Shown here piece after piece: positions 1 through 9,793 of a DNA stretch of 64,000 nucleotides. The stretch comes from Sideroxyarcus sp. (GTDB lineage Bacteria; Pseudomonadota; Gammaproteobacteria; Burkholderiales; Gallionellaceae). Numbering within the stretch: the first letter of the stretch is position 1; every line of letters starts with the position of its first letter. Position numbers and translations under genes: made by a program. The notes below the pieces were generated by a model that was given only the letters and a program-made list of their open reading frames with translations, was not told the DNA's origin and made no database searches. The stretch is taken from positions 19,869-83,868 of the forward strand of contig JAUSBR010000017.1 of NCBI GenBank assembly GCA_030651895.1, read 5' to 3'.

Positions 1-2
1 TC

Positions 3-587
3 GAATCCTTGCTAAAGGTCTTTCAAAATGACAAATTCAGCTCGATGGCGTTTTGTGATTTTGATATCAGGAACGAAAGCGGTGAGATACTGGCGGAACA
101 CCCGGATCCACATGCGGCGTTACGATTGATGACCGGGGGGAATTCGGTGATCAGGCAGCTGAGATTTTTCTTGTTGGCGGAAGGCAGGGCGATCCCGCAT
201 GCAATATATGGGTTGCTTCCCATGCGGATGATGAAAAATTTCTCATGGATGGAACACGTCAAGCGCTATGGGGAGTACGGAGCTGACACATTGTTTATAT
301 TTTGGCTGTTAAGCCAAGGGCGGCTGGCACTGGTAGAAAGAAAATTATTCGGCTGTACGGTGAATAATCAGAAGCACTATGTGGCGGCGCAGAGAAGCTC
401 TATAGCCAAGAAATTTCGAACCGCCAGGCAACGAATAGACTATCTACTATCGTTCATCAGGATAGCCAGAGGGTGGACCAAGCTGGCTCTGATAGTCCTA
501 TTCCCTTTGAAGTTCGCTGAGGTGCTCTATTCCATGGTGGTTCGAGAATCGATTCGCAAAGTAATGCGGGGGCTTAATAAGCAATAA
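3..587 (+). CDS. Glycosyltransferase-like protein, 5' truncated by window start (probable GT2 C-terminal part)
   Basis: Frame is open to the window edge; context of glycosyltransferases; weak family signal. Confidence 0.45.
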   Translation, partial: ESLLKVFQNDKFSSMAFCDFDIRNESGEILAEHPDPHAALRLMTGGNSVIRQLRFFLLAEGRAIPHAIYGLLPMRMMKNFSWMEHVKRYGEYGADTLFIFWLLSQGRLALVERKLFGCTVNNQKHYVAAQRSSIAKKFRTARQRIDYLLSFIRIARGWTKLALIVLFPLKFAEVLYSMVVRESIRKVMRGLNKQ

Positions 588-592
588 GCCCG

Positions 593-1654
593 ATGTCCAA
601 TATAACCATAGAGCCGAGAATGCAGTACGCTAACTATGCAGAGCATGGAATTGCAAATAATGCTCGTTTCAATCTAGGTAATTCCATCGACAGAGACGAT
701 AGCAATTATCCATTCTGGTTGTTGCGAGAGCGGTTGCTGTCAAGTGGCATTGAGCTGAATACGCCAGACGTAAATGCTGGGCGCGCAATTGCGTTTGAAT
801 TGCATATGAATGTGATGCAAAGAGAGCGGGATGGACAGGCATTTGTTTTGCTGATGGAGACGGCACAGATATGCCCGCTAAACGAGTCGCAGGCTTTGCT
901 CGCCCAATATGATCGGATATTCACGTGGCGAGATGATCTGATTGACGATAAGCGGTACTTCAAGATCAACTTTCCGAATAAGCGGCATTCAATGGAGAAT
1001 CGTGGCTGGAAAGATCGTGATCGGCTGTGCTGTTTGATTGCCGGCAATAAACGACCAGCTCAAACGAGTTCGCTGGATTTATACGAGGAGCGGGTTAAAA
1101 CCATAAGGTGGTTTGAGCAACACGCGCCTGGTCAGTTCGATTTGTATGGAAGCGGTTGGGAGATATCGCCGCCGCACTCTGGCAGGATAGCTAGGCTGTG
1201 GCATAGGATCGCCTTGGGTATCGCGCGCAAGACGGGGTACAGGGCATTCCCGTCATTTCAAGGAAGGGTGGAGCGCAAGCTTGAGACGCTTGGCAAATAC
1301 CGATTTTCAGTTTGCTATGAGAACGTGAAAGACCTGCCCGGTTATATTACTGAAAAGATATTTGATTGTTTCTTCGCCGGGTGCGTGCCCATTTATTGGG
1401 GGGCATCCAATGTGTCTGATTACATTCCGGTTGATTGCTTCATTGACCGTCGCAAATTCAGCAATCATGAGGATCTATACCGGCATCTCGACCAGATGTC
1501 TGAAACAAGCTATCAGGCACACCAATTAGCCATTCAAAACTTTCTGAATAGCTCGGCAGCCCAGATGTTTTTTGCAGAGAGTTTTGCTGAGCAGTTAACA
1601 AATACGATTGTTTCTGCGTTAAGTGATTCAGAGTGCATGCCCAAGAGTCTCTGA
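593..1654 (+). CDS. GT10-family fucosyltransferase (alpha-1,3/4-FucT-like)
   Basis: Motif YRFSVCYENVKDLPGYITEKIFDCFFAGCVPIYWGASNVSDYIP typical of GT10. Confidence 0.88.
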   Translation: MSNITIEPRMQYANYAEHGIANNARFNLGNSIDRDDSNYPFWLLRERLLSSGIELNTPDVNAGRAIAFELHMNVMQRERDGQAFVLLMETAQICPLNESQALLAQYDRIFTWRDDLIDDKRYFKINFPNKRHSMENRGWKDRDRLCCLIAGNKRPAQTSSLDLYEERVKTIRWFEQHAPGQFDLYGSGWEISPPHSGRIARLWHRIALGIARKTGYRAFPSFQGRVERKLETLGKYRFSVCYENVKDLPGYITEKIFDCFFAGCVPIYWGASNVSDYIPVDCFIDRRKFSNHEDLYRHLDQMSETSYQAHQLAIQNFLNSSAAQMFFAESFAEQLTNTIVSALSDSECMPKSL

Positions 1655-1670
1655 TAGGGGAGTTCCAGAC

Positions 1671-2549
1671 ATGGTGATATCTAAGGTCATTGGTGGGCTT
1701 GGTAACCAAATGTTTCAATATGCTGCAGGACGTGCCGCGTCGCTGGCGCAGGGTGTTCCTTTGCGATTGGACATTTCGGGTTTTACCAATTATGGGCTGC
1801 ATCAGGGTTTTGAACTGAATCGTGTATTTAACTGTTTGGCTGATATTGCGTGTGAAGGGGATGTTCGCCGAATTTTGGGTTGGCAATATTTGCCGATAGT
1901 TCGGGAAAAATTAGCACGGCCAAGCCTGTCCATATGCCGTGGCAAAGGATATGTCATAGAGCCGCACTTTCACTATTGGCAGGGTATTGAGAGCATCCCC
2001 AAGGAATGCTATTTGGTGGGGTATTGGCAATCAGAGAAGTATTTTCAGAATGAAGCCGCAGCAATTCATGCTGACTTCACATTCAAGTTGCCACTGTCAG
2101 GCCCCAACAAGGAGTTGGCCGACAAGATCAGTCTGGAAAATGCAGTAAGTCTGCACGTGCGTCGCGGTGACTACGCAAATAATCCAATTACCACGGCTAC
2201 TCATGGGCTTTGCTCAATTGAGTATTATCAAGCTGCTATTAGCCATATCGCCGAGAAGGTGGAAAGCCCCCATTTTTATATATTTTCTGATGATGTGAAT
2301 TGGGTAAAGGAAAATCTCAAAATAAACTTTCCTTGTCATTATGTTGGACACAATCAGGGCGCTGAGAGCTACAACGACATGAGGCTAATGAGTTTGTGCC
2401 GACACCACATTATTGCCAATAGTTCATTTAGTTGGTGGGGCGCTTGGCTTAATCGCAATCCCAATAAAATTGTCGTTGCACCAAAGAAGTGGTTTGCAAA
2501 CACAAACAGCACGCGAGACTTGTTTCCGCAAGGCTGGGTTACGTTGTGA
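1671..2549 (+). CDS. GT11-family alpha-1,2-fucosyltransferase
   Basis: N-terminus VIGGLGNQMFQYAAGRA, HVRRGDY and SSFSWWGAWLN motifs of GT11; start chosen at ATG 1671 rather than the longest ORF start. Confidence 0.9.
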   Translation: MVISKVIGGLGNQMFQYAAGRAASLAQGVPLRLDISGFTNYGLHQGFELNRVFNCLADIACEGDVRRILGWQYLPIVREKLARPSLSICRGKGYVIEPHFHYWQGIESIPKECYLVGYWQSEKYFQNEAAAIHADFTFKLPLSGPNKELADKISLENAVSLHVRRGDYANNPITTATHGLCSIEYYQAAISHIAEKVESPHFYIFSDDVNWVKENLKINFPCHYVGHNQGAESYNDMRLMSLCRHHIIANSSFSWWGAWLNRNPNKIVVAPKKWFANTNSTRDLFPQGWVTL

Positions 2550-2594
2550 CATTGTGGTTTCTACGAGAAAAAATCAGATGGCGAATAAAGGCCT

Positions 2595-3656
2595 ATGAGT
2601 GACCCAGAGCAAATGGCCACGCCAATAGTCTCGGTTGTGATGCCTGTTTATAACGGTGAGCGGCATCTGGCTGAGGCTATTGAATCGATTCTGACGCAGA
2701 CCTTTAGTAACTTTGAGTTGATCATCATTGATGATGGTTCGACAGATGGGTCGCTTGCCATTCTGAAAGAATACGAGAAGCGCGATGCACGCATCCGGCT
2801 GATCGCGCGTGAGAACAGAAATCTTGCCACTACGCTTAACGACTTGATAGACCTTGCGCGTGGAGAATGGATCGCGCGCATGGATCAGGATGACATTGCT
2901 TTGCCGCACCGGCTTGAGCGCCAGTTGCAGTGGATGCAGGAAACGAAGGCGGATATTAGCGGGAGTTGGATCAAGACATTTGGCACATCGGGCAGTAGTG
3001 TTCTCAAACATCCGCAAACCGATGCGGCCAACAAAATGGAGCTGCTTTTCGGATCGTGTTTTGCGCATCCAACTGTGATGATGAAGACGGCCCTGGTAAA
3101 ACAATTGCGCTATGACAAAGCATGGGAGAAGTGCGAGGACTACGATTTATGGGAAAGGGCAGCAAGAGCCGGCTGGAAAATGACCAATGTGCCCCAAGTC
3201 TTGCTGCTATACCGGCAACATGGTGCTCAGATATCTTCAGCATCTTTATCCAAACAGCTTCAGCTGAGCCAAGAGATTCGACACAGGTACTGGGGCTATA
3301 TTTTTGATTCAATGAGATTGGAAAAGACTTGGATTGATGAGGTATTGAAACTGCGAGATCCATCTTCGCCCAAATCGAATCTGGATTATGTGGATGCGGC
3401 ATTTACCGAGTTGATGCAAAACAACGAAGGCGAAGCTAGAAAAGTCGTTTTTGAGCATGCGACTCGTTTGTATTTAAGGGCGGCAGGCCAGTGTTCTGAT
3501 GTCTTCTTCAGATGGAGCAAGTTGAATAGAGTCTACGGAAGTGATCAGGGTTTAATGGTCAAATTCAAACTGTTGTTGTTATCTATTCTGCGGATTCGAT
3601 CTGATAGTCCTCTATTTAATTACCTGAAGTCGGTATATTTTCGCTTGGGACGTTAG
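2595..3656 (+). CDS. Family 2 glycosyltransferase
   Basis: VSVVMPVYNGERHLAEAIESILTQTF...IIIDDGSTDGS. Confidence 0.9.
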   Translation: MSDPEQMATPIVSVVMPVYNGERHLAEAIESILTQTFSNFELIIIDDGSTDGSLAILKEYEKRDARIRLIARENRNLATTLNDLIDLARGEWIARMDQDDIALPHRLERQLQWMQETKADISGSWIKTFGTSGSSVLKHPQTDAANKMELLFGSCFAHPTVMMKTALVKQLRYDKAWEKCEDYDLWERAARAGWKMTNVPQVLLLYRQHGAQISSASLSKQLQLSQEIRHRYWGYIFDSMRLEKTWIDEVLKLRDPSSPKSNLDYVDAAFTELMQNNEGEARKVVFEHATRLYLRAAGQCSDVFFRWSKLNRVYGSDQGLMVKFKLLLLSILRIRSDSPLFNYLKSVYFRLGR

Positions 3657-3659
3657 AGC

Positions 3660-4526
3660 ATGCTGACCGGGCAAAATCATTTCAAACAAGAATTAAACGG
3701 ATATGCACCCGTCTGCGTGGTGATACCTTGCTTTCGCTGCGCTGATACTATAAATCGTGCTGTGGAATCGGTTGCCGCACAAACGCTGAAACCAGCAGAG
3801 GTGGTTCTGGTGGACGACGCAAGTGGTGACAATACGCTGGATGTGCTGAAGCGAATCGAACTGCAGTATCCAGCGTGGATCAAGGTGATTGCGCTGCATG
3901 AGAACTGTGGTGCAGCTAGCGCAAGAAATGCCGGATGGGCAGCAACCAATCAACCCTATGTCGCTTTTCTTGATGCAGATGATTCCTGGCATCCAGAGAA
4001 GATTGATTGCCAATACCGCTATATGAAGAACAATCCGGATATCGGGTTATGTGGGCATTTGTGCGCCGAGTTGGCGGGGGGGGCAGATGTTGTGCTGCCG
4101 ACCTTGCCGGGCAGTTTTCACGCGACAAAAGTTTCGGCATTGAATTTGCTGTTCAAGACGGCATTTTCAACGCCCACGGTGATGTTAAAACGCGAAATCG
4201 CAAGTCGCTTCCCAGAGGGTAAGCGCTATGCAGAAGATGCCTGCCTATGGCAGTTAATTGCATTTTCGGGAATCGGTGTGGTGCGCTTGGAAATACCACT
4301 AGCGTACTTGTATAAGGCTCGCTATGGATCAGGCGGATTGAGTTCCAGTTTATGGAAAATGGAGTTGGGCGAACTGGCTAATTTTTATGCGCATTACAGG
4401 GCTAATAGAATCGGTGTGGCTTTGCTATTGCTAGCCTGGGGATTTTCCCTCATCAAGTACGGCAGGCGGGAATTTACGCTGGGGATGAATAGGATAATCA
4501 GGAATTGGTGGGCTGAGAAAATTTGA
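3660..4526 (+). CDS. Family 2 glycosyltransferase
   Basis: VVIPCFRCADTINRAVESVAAQT...VDDASGDNT...FLDADDSWHPEKI. Confidence 0.9.
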   Translation: MLTGQNHFKQELNGYAPVCVVIPCFRCADTINRAVESVAAQTLKPAEVVLVDDASGDNTLDVLKRIELQYPAWIKVIALHENCGAASARNAGWAATNQPYVAFLDADDSWHPEKIDCQYRYMKNNPDIGLCGHLCAELAGGADVVLPTLPGSFHATKVSALNLLFKTAFSTPTVMLKREIASRFPEGKRYAEDACLWQLIAFSGIGVVRLEIPLAYLYKARYGSGGLSSSLWKMELGELANFYAHYRANRIGVALLLLAWGFSLIKYGRREFTLGMNRIIRNWWAEKI

Positions 4527-7408
4527 TGCGGGAATCTGTGAGTTATATTAAGCATCGCTCTGTACCAATGTCATTTGTGATTTGGGTGGTGTTCTTTTGT
4601 TATGCCATCTGTGCCGCGTTGTTGTTTCAAAAAGTCCTGCTTCCGTTGATGCCTTCATTGCATGCTGGTGGTGGTTTGGTGGCCGGCGATGCCATGTATT
4701 TCGATTCAGTGGCCGAAAAAATGGCTGAACAAATACGGCTGAATGGCTGGAGTAGTTGGCATCTTTATCCCAATGCGGCTGCCGCCGGGAACGTCGGGAT
4801 ACTCGCTGCGTTGTATGCGGTTTTCGGCCATGACCCTACGCTGATCGTTCCGATCAATGCAGCGATACACGCACTGGGCGGGACTTTGATCTTTATGCTG
4901 GCCCGTGAGCTATCTTGCAAGCAGACCATCGGCACCTATGCGGGAATCATCGCTTCCGGGTTGTTCATCAGCTTCCCTTCTGCATTGAACTGGTATGGCC
5001 AATTGCATAAGGACGGCTATGCCATCGCCGGCTCGCTATTGATTTTGCTGACTTGGGTGAAAGCTATGCGGGGCGAGCAAGACATTCGTGCATGGCTGAA
5101 TTTGATATTGATGAATTTTGCCGGTGTCGTGCTTGTGGGCATCGTGCGGCCTTATAGCTTGAAATTGCTACTGATTGCCACGGTGGTTGTTTGGTTGATT
5201 ATGGTGGGGGTGGCAGCACTACGCCGGAAAGTGGGGCACGAATTTCGATTGTCCGTCTTCTTGTTGGCGTCCGGGTGCATCTTGACGGCTGGGATCAGCG
5301 TGGCTCCTCAATTTGTGGAACCCTATGAAAACTGGCAGGGTGGCACACAGTGGCAATGGCAAGATGCTGCATGGTTGCCGGATAGAGTCGAAGACTATAT
5401 TGAATTAGCCGCCAAAACGCGAGCAGGCCTGATCGAATACGGAATCAGTGAGCATGCGAAGTCCATGATCGATCAGGAAATCTCGCCCCGAAATGTTGAA
5501 GAGGTGATGGCATATCTTCCTCGCGCATTACAGGTGGCGTTGTTTGCGCCGTTTCCAGCGGATTGGTTGTCAAGTTTGAGCATGGCGCGATTGGTCTCTG
5601 CCGCGGAGATGCTCATTAGCTATCTGTGTCTGCCGGGCGTCCTGCTTTTGCTGATCTACAACCGGAAACCGGCAGTGCTGCTGACCATCGGCTTCTCTGT
5701 CTATTTCATGCTGATTTACGGGTTCACAATCGCGAATCTGGGGACATTGTATCGTCTACGCTACGCATACCTGTTCGTGATGGTCATGCTGGGCGTGTTG
5801 GGTTGGCTCACATGGCTGGACAGGACCGGTCGGATGAAACGACTGCGGGTATGGATGAGTCCTGCAGCAAGGCTGCAGCAGACCGTTGAGGCATCGGAGA
5901 TTGAAACACCACAGCGCAAGGAAGCGCTAGGAAGTGGCCTAATCGTTATGTTGCTGACCTTGTTGTGCTTTGTTGGCTTCTTCATACGCGATATGTTGAT
6001 GGCCCAGACCTTTGGACTTGGAGGCGAGCTGGACGATTTTTTCATCGCGCTGATGATTCCGATGTTCATCGTCACTGTCTTGTGCATGCCACTGGGGGCG
6101 GCGTTCATTCCGGCATATCTTGATATCAAGGAGCGCGTATCGTTGCAGGTGGCCAATGTGCTGGTAACAAGCACATCATCTTGGACGACGGCGGCACTAC
6201 TGCTTATCTGCGTTGTGCTCTATCTGCTCGGCCCATCCTTGTTCCCGCTGCTGTATGTCAAGGGAGCGATCCCTGATGTTGCCCAACTTGCCTGGCTGTT
6301 CGACCTCGCTTTGCCTATCCTGCTGTTTAGCGGCATGGTGATCCTCGGCAATTCCGTGCTGAATGCACACGGGCGTGCAGTGCTCACAAGCTCGGCTCAG
6401 CTGGTTGTTCCTTTGGTGGCTATCATTGCATTGCTGTTATTCGGTGAAAGCTATGGCGTCCAGGCGGTGATGATTGGCATGGTGATTGGGCAGGTGCTTA
6501 ACTTGCTGATCGTTCAGTTGTATCTCAAACGGCAGAACGTCGCGCTGTGGGCCAGGCTGGGTTCTTTCCGGTTCACACGGGACGGAGGCGGCAGTATGAC
6601 GCCGTTGCTGGGGCAATATCTACCACTGGTGGCGTCGGCATTCTTTATCAGTGTAGCCGCACTGGTCTCGTCGATGCTGGCCATGTCCTTGCCCGAAGGA
6701 GCCGTTTCCGCTTTCAATCTGGGCAACAAGGTTGTGCTCTTCATCACCGGTTTGGTGGGCACCGCAGTGGCGACGGTGATGCTGCCGTATTTCTCCGCGA
6801 TGGTGAGCAAGAACCATCTGGTGACTGCACGACGGGAACTTTCGCTGTTCCTGCTGTTTGCCACCTTTGTATCTGTGCCCATCAGTGCCGGCATGTATAT
6901 ATGGGCAGAGCCGATCATTCGTCTGGCTTTTGAGGGTGGCACTTTTGGCAGTGATTCGACTGCGGTTGTGACCAGAGTGATGCAATATTCCGTGGTGCAA
7001 TTGCCGTTCTTCATTTGCAATTCGCTGCTGCTTAAATTCGCTACCGCGACGAAACATGTGCTCGCGATCAGCGCAGTGGCCATCGTTGGTCTGGCAGTCA
7101 ATGTCGTTGCCAGCCTGCTATTGATGCGTTACATGGGCGTTGCCGGCATTGCACTCGGCATGTCGGTGTCCATGCTGGTTTCCACCGTGCTGCTGACGTT
7201 GGTGCTGGTCAGGTATTGGCATATCACCTGGTTCGATGCCGTGGTCATGCTGATGAACTGGCTGTTGTACGGTACGTTGCTCATCGGGGTGCATTTTGGA
7301 AGTACGCCAAGCATCGTCGTGACCATCATCGCTTATCTGGTTCTGTTGGCGGGGTACTTCAAATCATGGTCGTTTGACGAGACATCACGGATCGGAGCGC
7401 GAGCTTGA
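4523..7408 (+). CDS. Fusion protein: N-terminal polytopic membrane domain + C-terminal MurJ/MviN-like lipid flippase
   Basis: Single 961-aa ORF; second half FIRDMLMAQTFGLGGELDDFFIALMIPMFIVTVLCMPLGAAFIPAYLD resembles MurJ; first half ~430 aa multi-TM with GDAMYFDSVAE and YGQLHKDGY. Confidence 0.75.
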   Translation: MMRESVSYIKHRSVPMSFVIWVVFFCYAICAALLFQKVLLPLMPSLHAGGGLVAGDAMYFDSVAEKMAEQIRLNGWSSWHLYPNAAAAGNVGILAALYAVFGHDPTLIVPINAAIHALGGTLIFMLARELSCKQTIGTYAGIIASGLFISFPSALNWYGQLHKDGYAIAGSLLILLTWVKAMRGEQDIRAWLNLILMNFAGVVLVGIVRPYSLKLLLIATVVVWLIMVGVAALRRKVGHEFRLSVFLLASGCILTAGISVAPQFVEPYENWQGGTQWQWQDAAWLPDRVEDYIELAAKTRAGLIEYGISEHAKSMIDQEISPRNVEEVMAYLPRALQVALFAPFPADWLSSLSMARLVSAAEMLISYLCLPGVLLLLIYNRKPAVLLTIGFSVYFMLIYGFTIANLGTLYRLRYAYLFVMVMLGVLGWLTWLDRTGRMKRLRVWMSPAARLQQTVEASEIETPQRKEALGSGLIVMLLTLLCFVGFFIRDMLMAQTFGLGGELDDFFIALMIPMFIVTVLCMPLGAAFIPAYLDIKERVSLQVANVLVTSTSSWTTAALLLICVVLYLLGPSLFPLLYVKGAIPDVAQLAWLFDLALPILLFSGMVILGNSVLNAHGRAVLTSSAQLVVPLVAIIALLLFGESYGVQAVMIGMVIGQVLNLLIVQLYLKRQNVALWARLGSFRFTRDGGGSMTPLLGQYLPLVASAFFISVAALVSSMLAMSLPEGAVSAFNLGNKVVLFITGLVGTAVATVMLPYFSAMVSKNHLVTARRELSLFLLFATFVSVPISAGMYIWAEPIIRLAFEGGTFGSDSTAVVTRVMQYSVVQLPFFICNSLLLKFATATKHVLAISAVAIVGLAVNVVASLLLMRYMGVAGIALGMSVSMLVSTVLLTLVLVRYWHITWFDAVVMLMNWLLYGTLLIGVHFGSTPSIVVTIIAYLVLLAGYFKSWSFDETSRIGARA

Positions 7409-8532
7409 AAGAGAAAATCTGTTTGGTGGTCGCAAGCCCAATGACGGTGAGTGCATTCCTGCAACAGCCGATCAGGCGATTGTCCGAGCGATATGACGTG
7501 CATGTGGCATTGAATATCCGGCCGGGTGAATCCTTGGCCGGCGTTGAAAATCTGGTGACGGTATTGCCGGTATCCATCGAGCGAAAGATCATGCCATGGC
7601 GCGATCTTATGGCGCTGTGGCAAATATTCGTGCTGTTCCGCCGCCACCGTTTCAAACTGGTCCATTCCGTCACACCCAAAGCGGGCTTGCTGGCGATGCT
7701 GGCTGCATTTCTCGCCGGGATCGATATCCGCGTTCATACCTTTACCGGGCAGGTATGGGTCACTCGTCGGGGCCTTGCCAGGCTGATCCTGAAAAACATG
7801 GACAAACTGATTGCCCGGTTTGGCACTTACGCTCTGGTCGACAGCCCCTCGCAAAGGCAGTTCTTGCTGGATGAGGGAGTGTTAAGCGAGGCCAAGTCCG
7901 GTGTATTGGCCGAGGGGTCTATCTCCGGTGTTGATACAATGCGCTTTCAGCCCGATGATCTGGCCAGAAAACGGCTTCGCGCCGAGTTGAAGATCTCCGG
8001 TGAAGAAGTGGTCTTCCTGTTTCTGGGGCGATTGAATCGTGACAAGGGCGTGCCGGATCTTGCGGCCGCGTTTGCCGCTCTGAATGATGAGCGAGCACAT
8101 TTGTTGCTGGTGGGGCCTGACGAAGAAGATATCGCCGCACAAGTGATGAAATTGACCGAGGGGTGCAAAGACAGGGTGCACTTCGTCGGCTATGCAGCGA
8201 AACCTGAGGAATATATGGCGGCGGCGGATGTGCTGTGTCTGCCCAGTTATCGCGAGGGTTTTGGCAGTGTGGTGATCGAGGCGGCGGCGGTGGGCATCCC
8301 CGCCATCGGGACCCGGATATACGGTGTGGTGGATGCGATCCAGGAAGATGTCAGCGGAGTTCTGTTCGGGGCTCGCGACATATCCGGCTTGCAGGCGGCC
8401 ATGAGACACATGGTGAATAACAGGGACTATCGGTTGCAACTTGGCCAGCAGGCGCGCACACGCGCAATCAAGACTTTCTCCAGCGACAGGTTGTCGGCGG
8501 CTTGGCTGGCGTTCTACCAGGCGAGAGTATGA
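7405..8532 (+). CDS. Family 4 glycosyltransferase (PglA/WbnK-like), TTG start overlapping upstream stop
   Basis: GRLNRDKGVPDLAAAF...CLPSYREGFGSVVIEAAAVGIPAIG GT4 signature. Confidence 0.88.
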   Translation: MKEKICLVVASPMTVSAFLQQPIRRLSERYDVHVALNIRPGESLAGVENLVTVLPVSIERKIMPWRDLMALWQIFVLFRRHRFKLVHSVTPKAGLLAMLAAFLAGIDIRVHTFTGQVWVTRRGLARLILKNMDKLIARFGTYALVDSPSQRQFLLDEGVLSEAKSGVLAEGSISGVDTMRFQPDDLARKRLRAELKISGEEVVFLFLGRLNRDKGVPDLAAAFAALNDERAHLLLVGPDEEDIAAQVMKLTEGCKDRVHFVGYAAKPEEYMAAADVLCLPSYREGFGSVVIEAAAVGIPAIGTRIYGVVDAIQEDVSGVLFGARDISGLQAAMRHMVNNRDYRLQLGQQARTRAIKTFSSDRLSAAWLAFYQARV

Positions 8533-9140
8533 AACGTGCATTTGATCTGTTTGTCGCATTGGTGGTGATCATGCTGTTGTGGCCGGTGATTGCAGTGGTC
8601 GCGGTGCTGGTGCGGATCAAGCTGGGATCGCCCGTGTTGTTTCGCCAGCAAAGACCGGGGCTGGATGCCAAGCCTTTCTATGTCTACAAGTTCAGAACCA
8701 TGCTGTCCGCATTCGATGAGCGCGGAGAGCCATTGCCGGATGAGAAGCGCATGACGCGTTTCGGCAGTCTTCTGCGCCGGTTCAGCCTGGACGAGCTGCC
8801 GCAATTGATCAATGTGCTGAAAGGGGATCTGAGCCTCGTCGGGCCCAGACCGCTGTTGATGGAGTATCTGCCCCTTTATAATGCCGAGCAGGCGCGGCGT
8901 CATTCCGTCAAACCTGGCATCACGGGCTGGGCCCAAGTCAATGGACGTAACGCGATCAGTTGGGAAGACAAGTTCAAATATGATGTGTGGTATGTGGATC
9001 ACCAGTCGTTCTGGCTGGACATCAGGATACTGTGGCTGACCATATTGAAGGTCGTGCGGTCCGAAGGCATCAGCCAGGCCGGTAGCGTGACAATGGAGCG
9101 ATTCCGGGGATCAGACACTATTCGGAAAGACGGCAAATGA
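8529..9140 (+). CDS. Initiating sugar (undecaprenyl-phosphate) transferase, PglC/WcaJ family
   Basis: KRAFDLFVALVVI...FRQQRPGLDAKPFYVYKFRTM...RFSLDELPQLINVLKGDLSLVGPRPLL; ATG at 8529. Confidence 0.92.
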   Translation: MKRAFDLFVALVVIMLLWPVIAVVAVLVRIKLGSPVLFRQQRPGLDAKPFYVYKFRTMLSAFDERGEPLPDEKRMTRFGSLLRRFSLDELPQLINVLKGDLSLVGPRPLLMEYLPLYNAEQARRHSVKPGITGWAQVNGRNAISWEDKFKYDVWYVDHQSFWLDIRILWLTILKVVRSEGISQAGSVTMERFRGSDTIRKDGK

Positions 9141-9793
9141 ATGAAGCAAGTGCAGGCGATGGCATATTGGTATTCGGCGCGAGTGGGCACGCCAAGGTCG
9201 TCATTGATATTGCCGAAAAGGCCGGAGTCCCTGTGCTGGGTTTGTATGATGATGATGTCACGTTGCACGGCAGGCAGGTCTATGGCTACACAGTCAAAGG
9301 CGGCAAGGAGGCACTTCTGTCATCCGGAGATCAGCTGAAGGCACATCGCACCGTGGTGGCGATAGGGAGTAATGCAGCCAGAAGCAAGATCGCGGCATGG
9401 CTGGTCGCCAACGGATACGCATTGTGCGAGGCACTAGTCCACCCTTCGGCGCAATTGGCGCGGGGCGCGATCATCGGCAAAGGGTCGGTGGTCATGGCGG
9501 CAGCGGTGATCAATTCCGACACTCGTGTCGGTCAAAACGTGATCGTGAATACAGGCGCGATCATCGACCATGATTGCGTGATCGGTGACGGGGTGCATGT
9601 GGCTCCCGGGGTCACCCTGTGCGGTGGCGTGTCGGTCGGCGGCCACGCCATGATCGGCGCCGGTGCGGTGATCCACCCGAATCTGCGTATCGGGGAAAAC
9701 GCTATCGTGGGCGCGGGCGCGACCGCCCTCAAAGACATTGAAGATGGAATGACAGTGGTGGGCTCTCCCGCCAGACCTATTGATAGAAAATGA
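9137..9793 (+). CDS. PglD/NeuD-like sugar O/N-acetyltransferase (left-handed beta-helix hexapeptide)
   Basis: VFGASGHAKVVIDIAEKAG N-terminal PglD-type Rossmann motif; hexapeptide repeats. Confidence 0.87.
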   Translation: MNEASAGDGILVFGASGHAKVVIDIAEKAGVPVLGLYDDDVTLHGRQVYGYTVKGGKEALLSSGDQLKAHRTVVAIGSNAARSKIAAWLVANGYALCEALVHPSAQLARGAIIGKGSVVMAAAVINSDTRVGQNVIVNTGAIIDHDCVIGDGVHVAPGVTLCGGVSVGGHAMIGAGAVIHPNLRIGENAIVGAGATALKDIEDGMTVVGSPARPIDRK

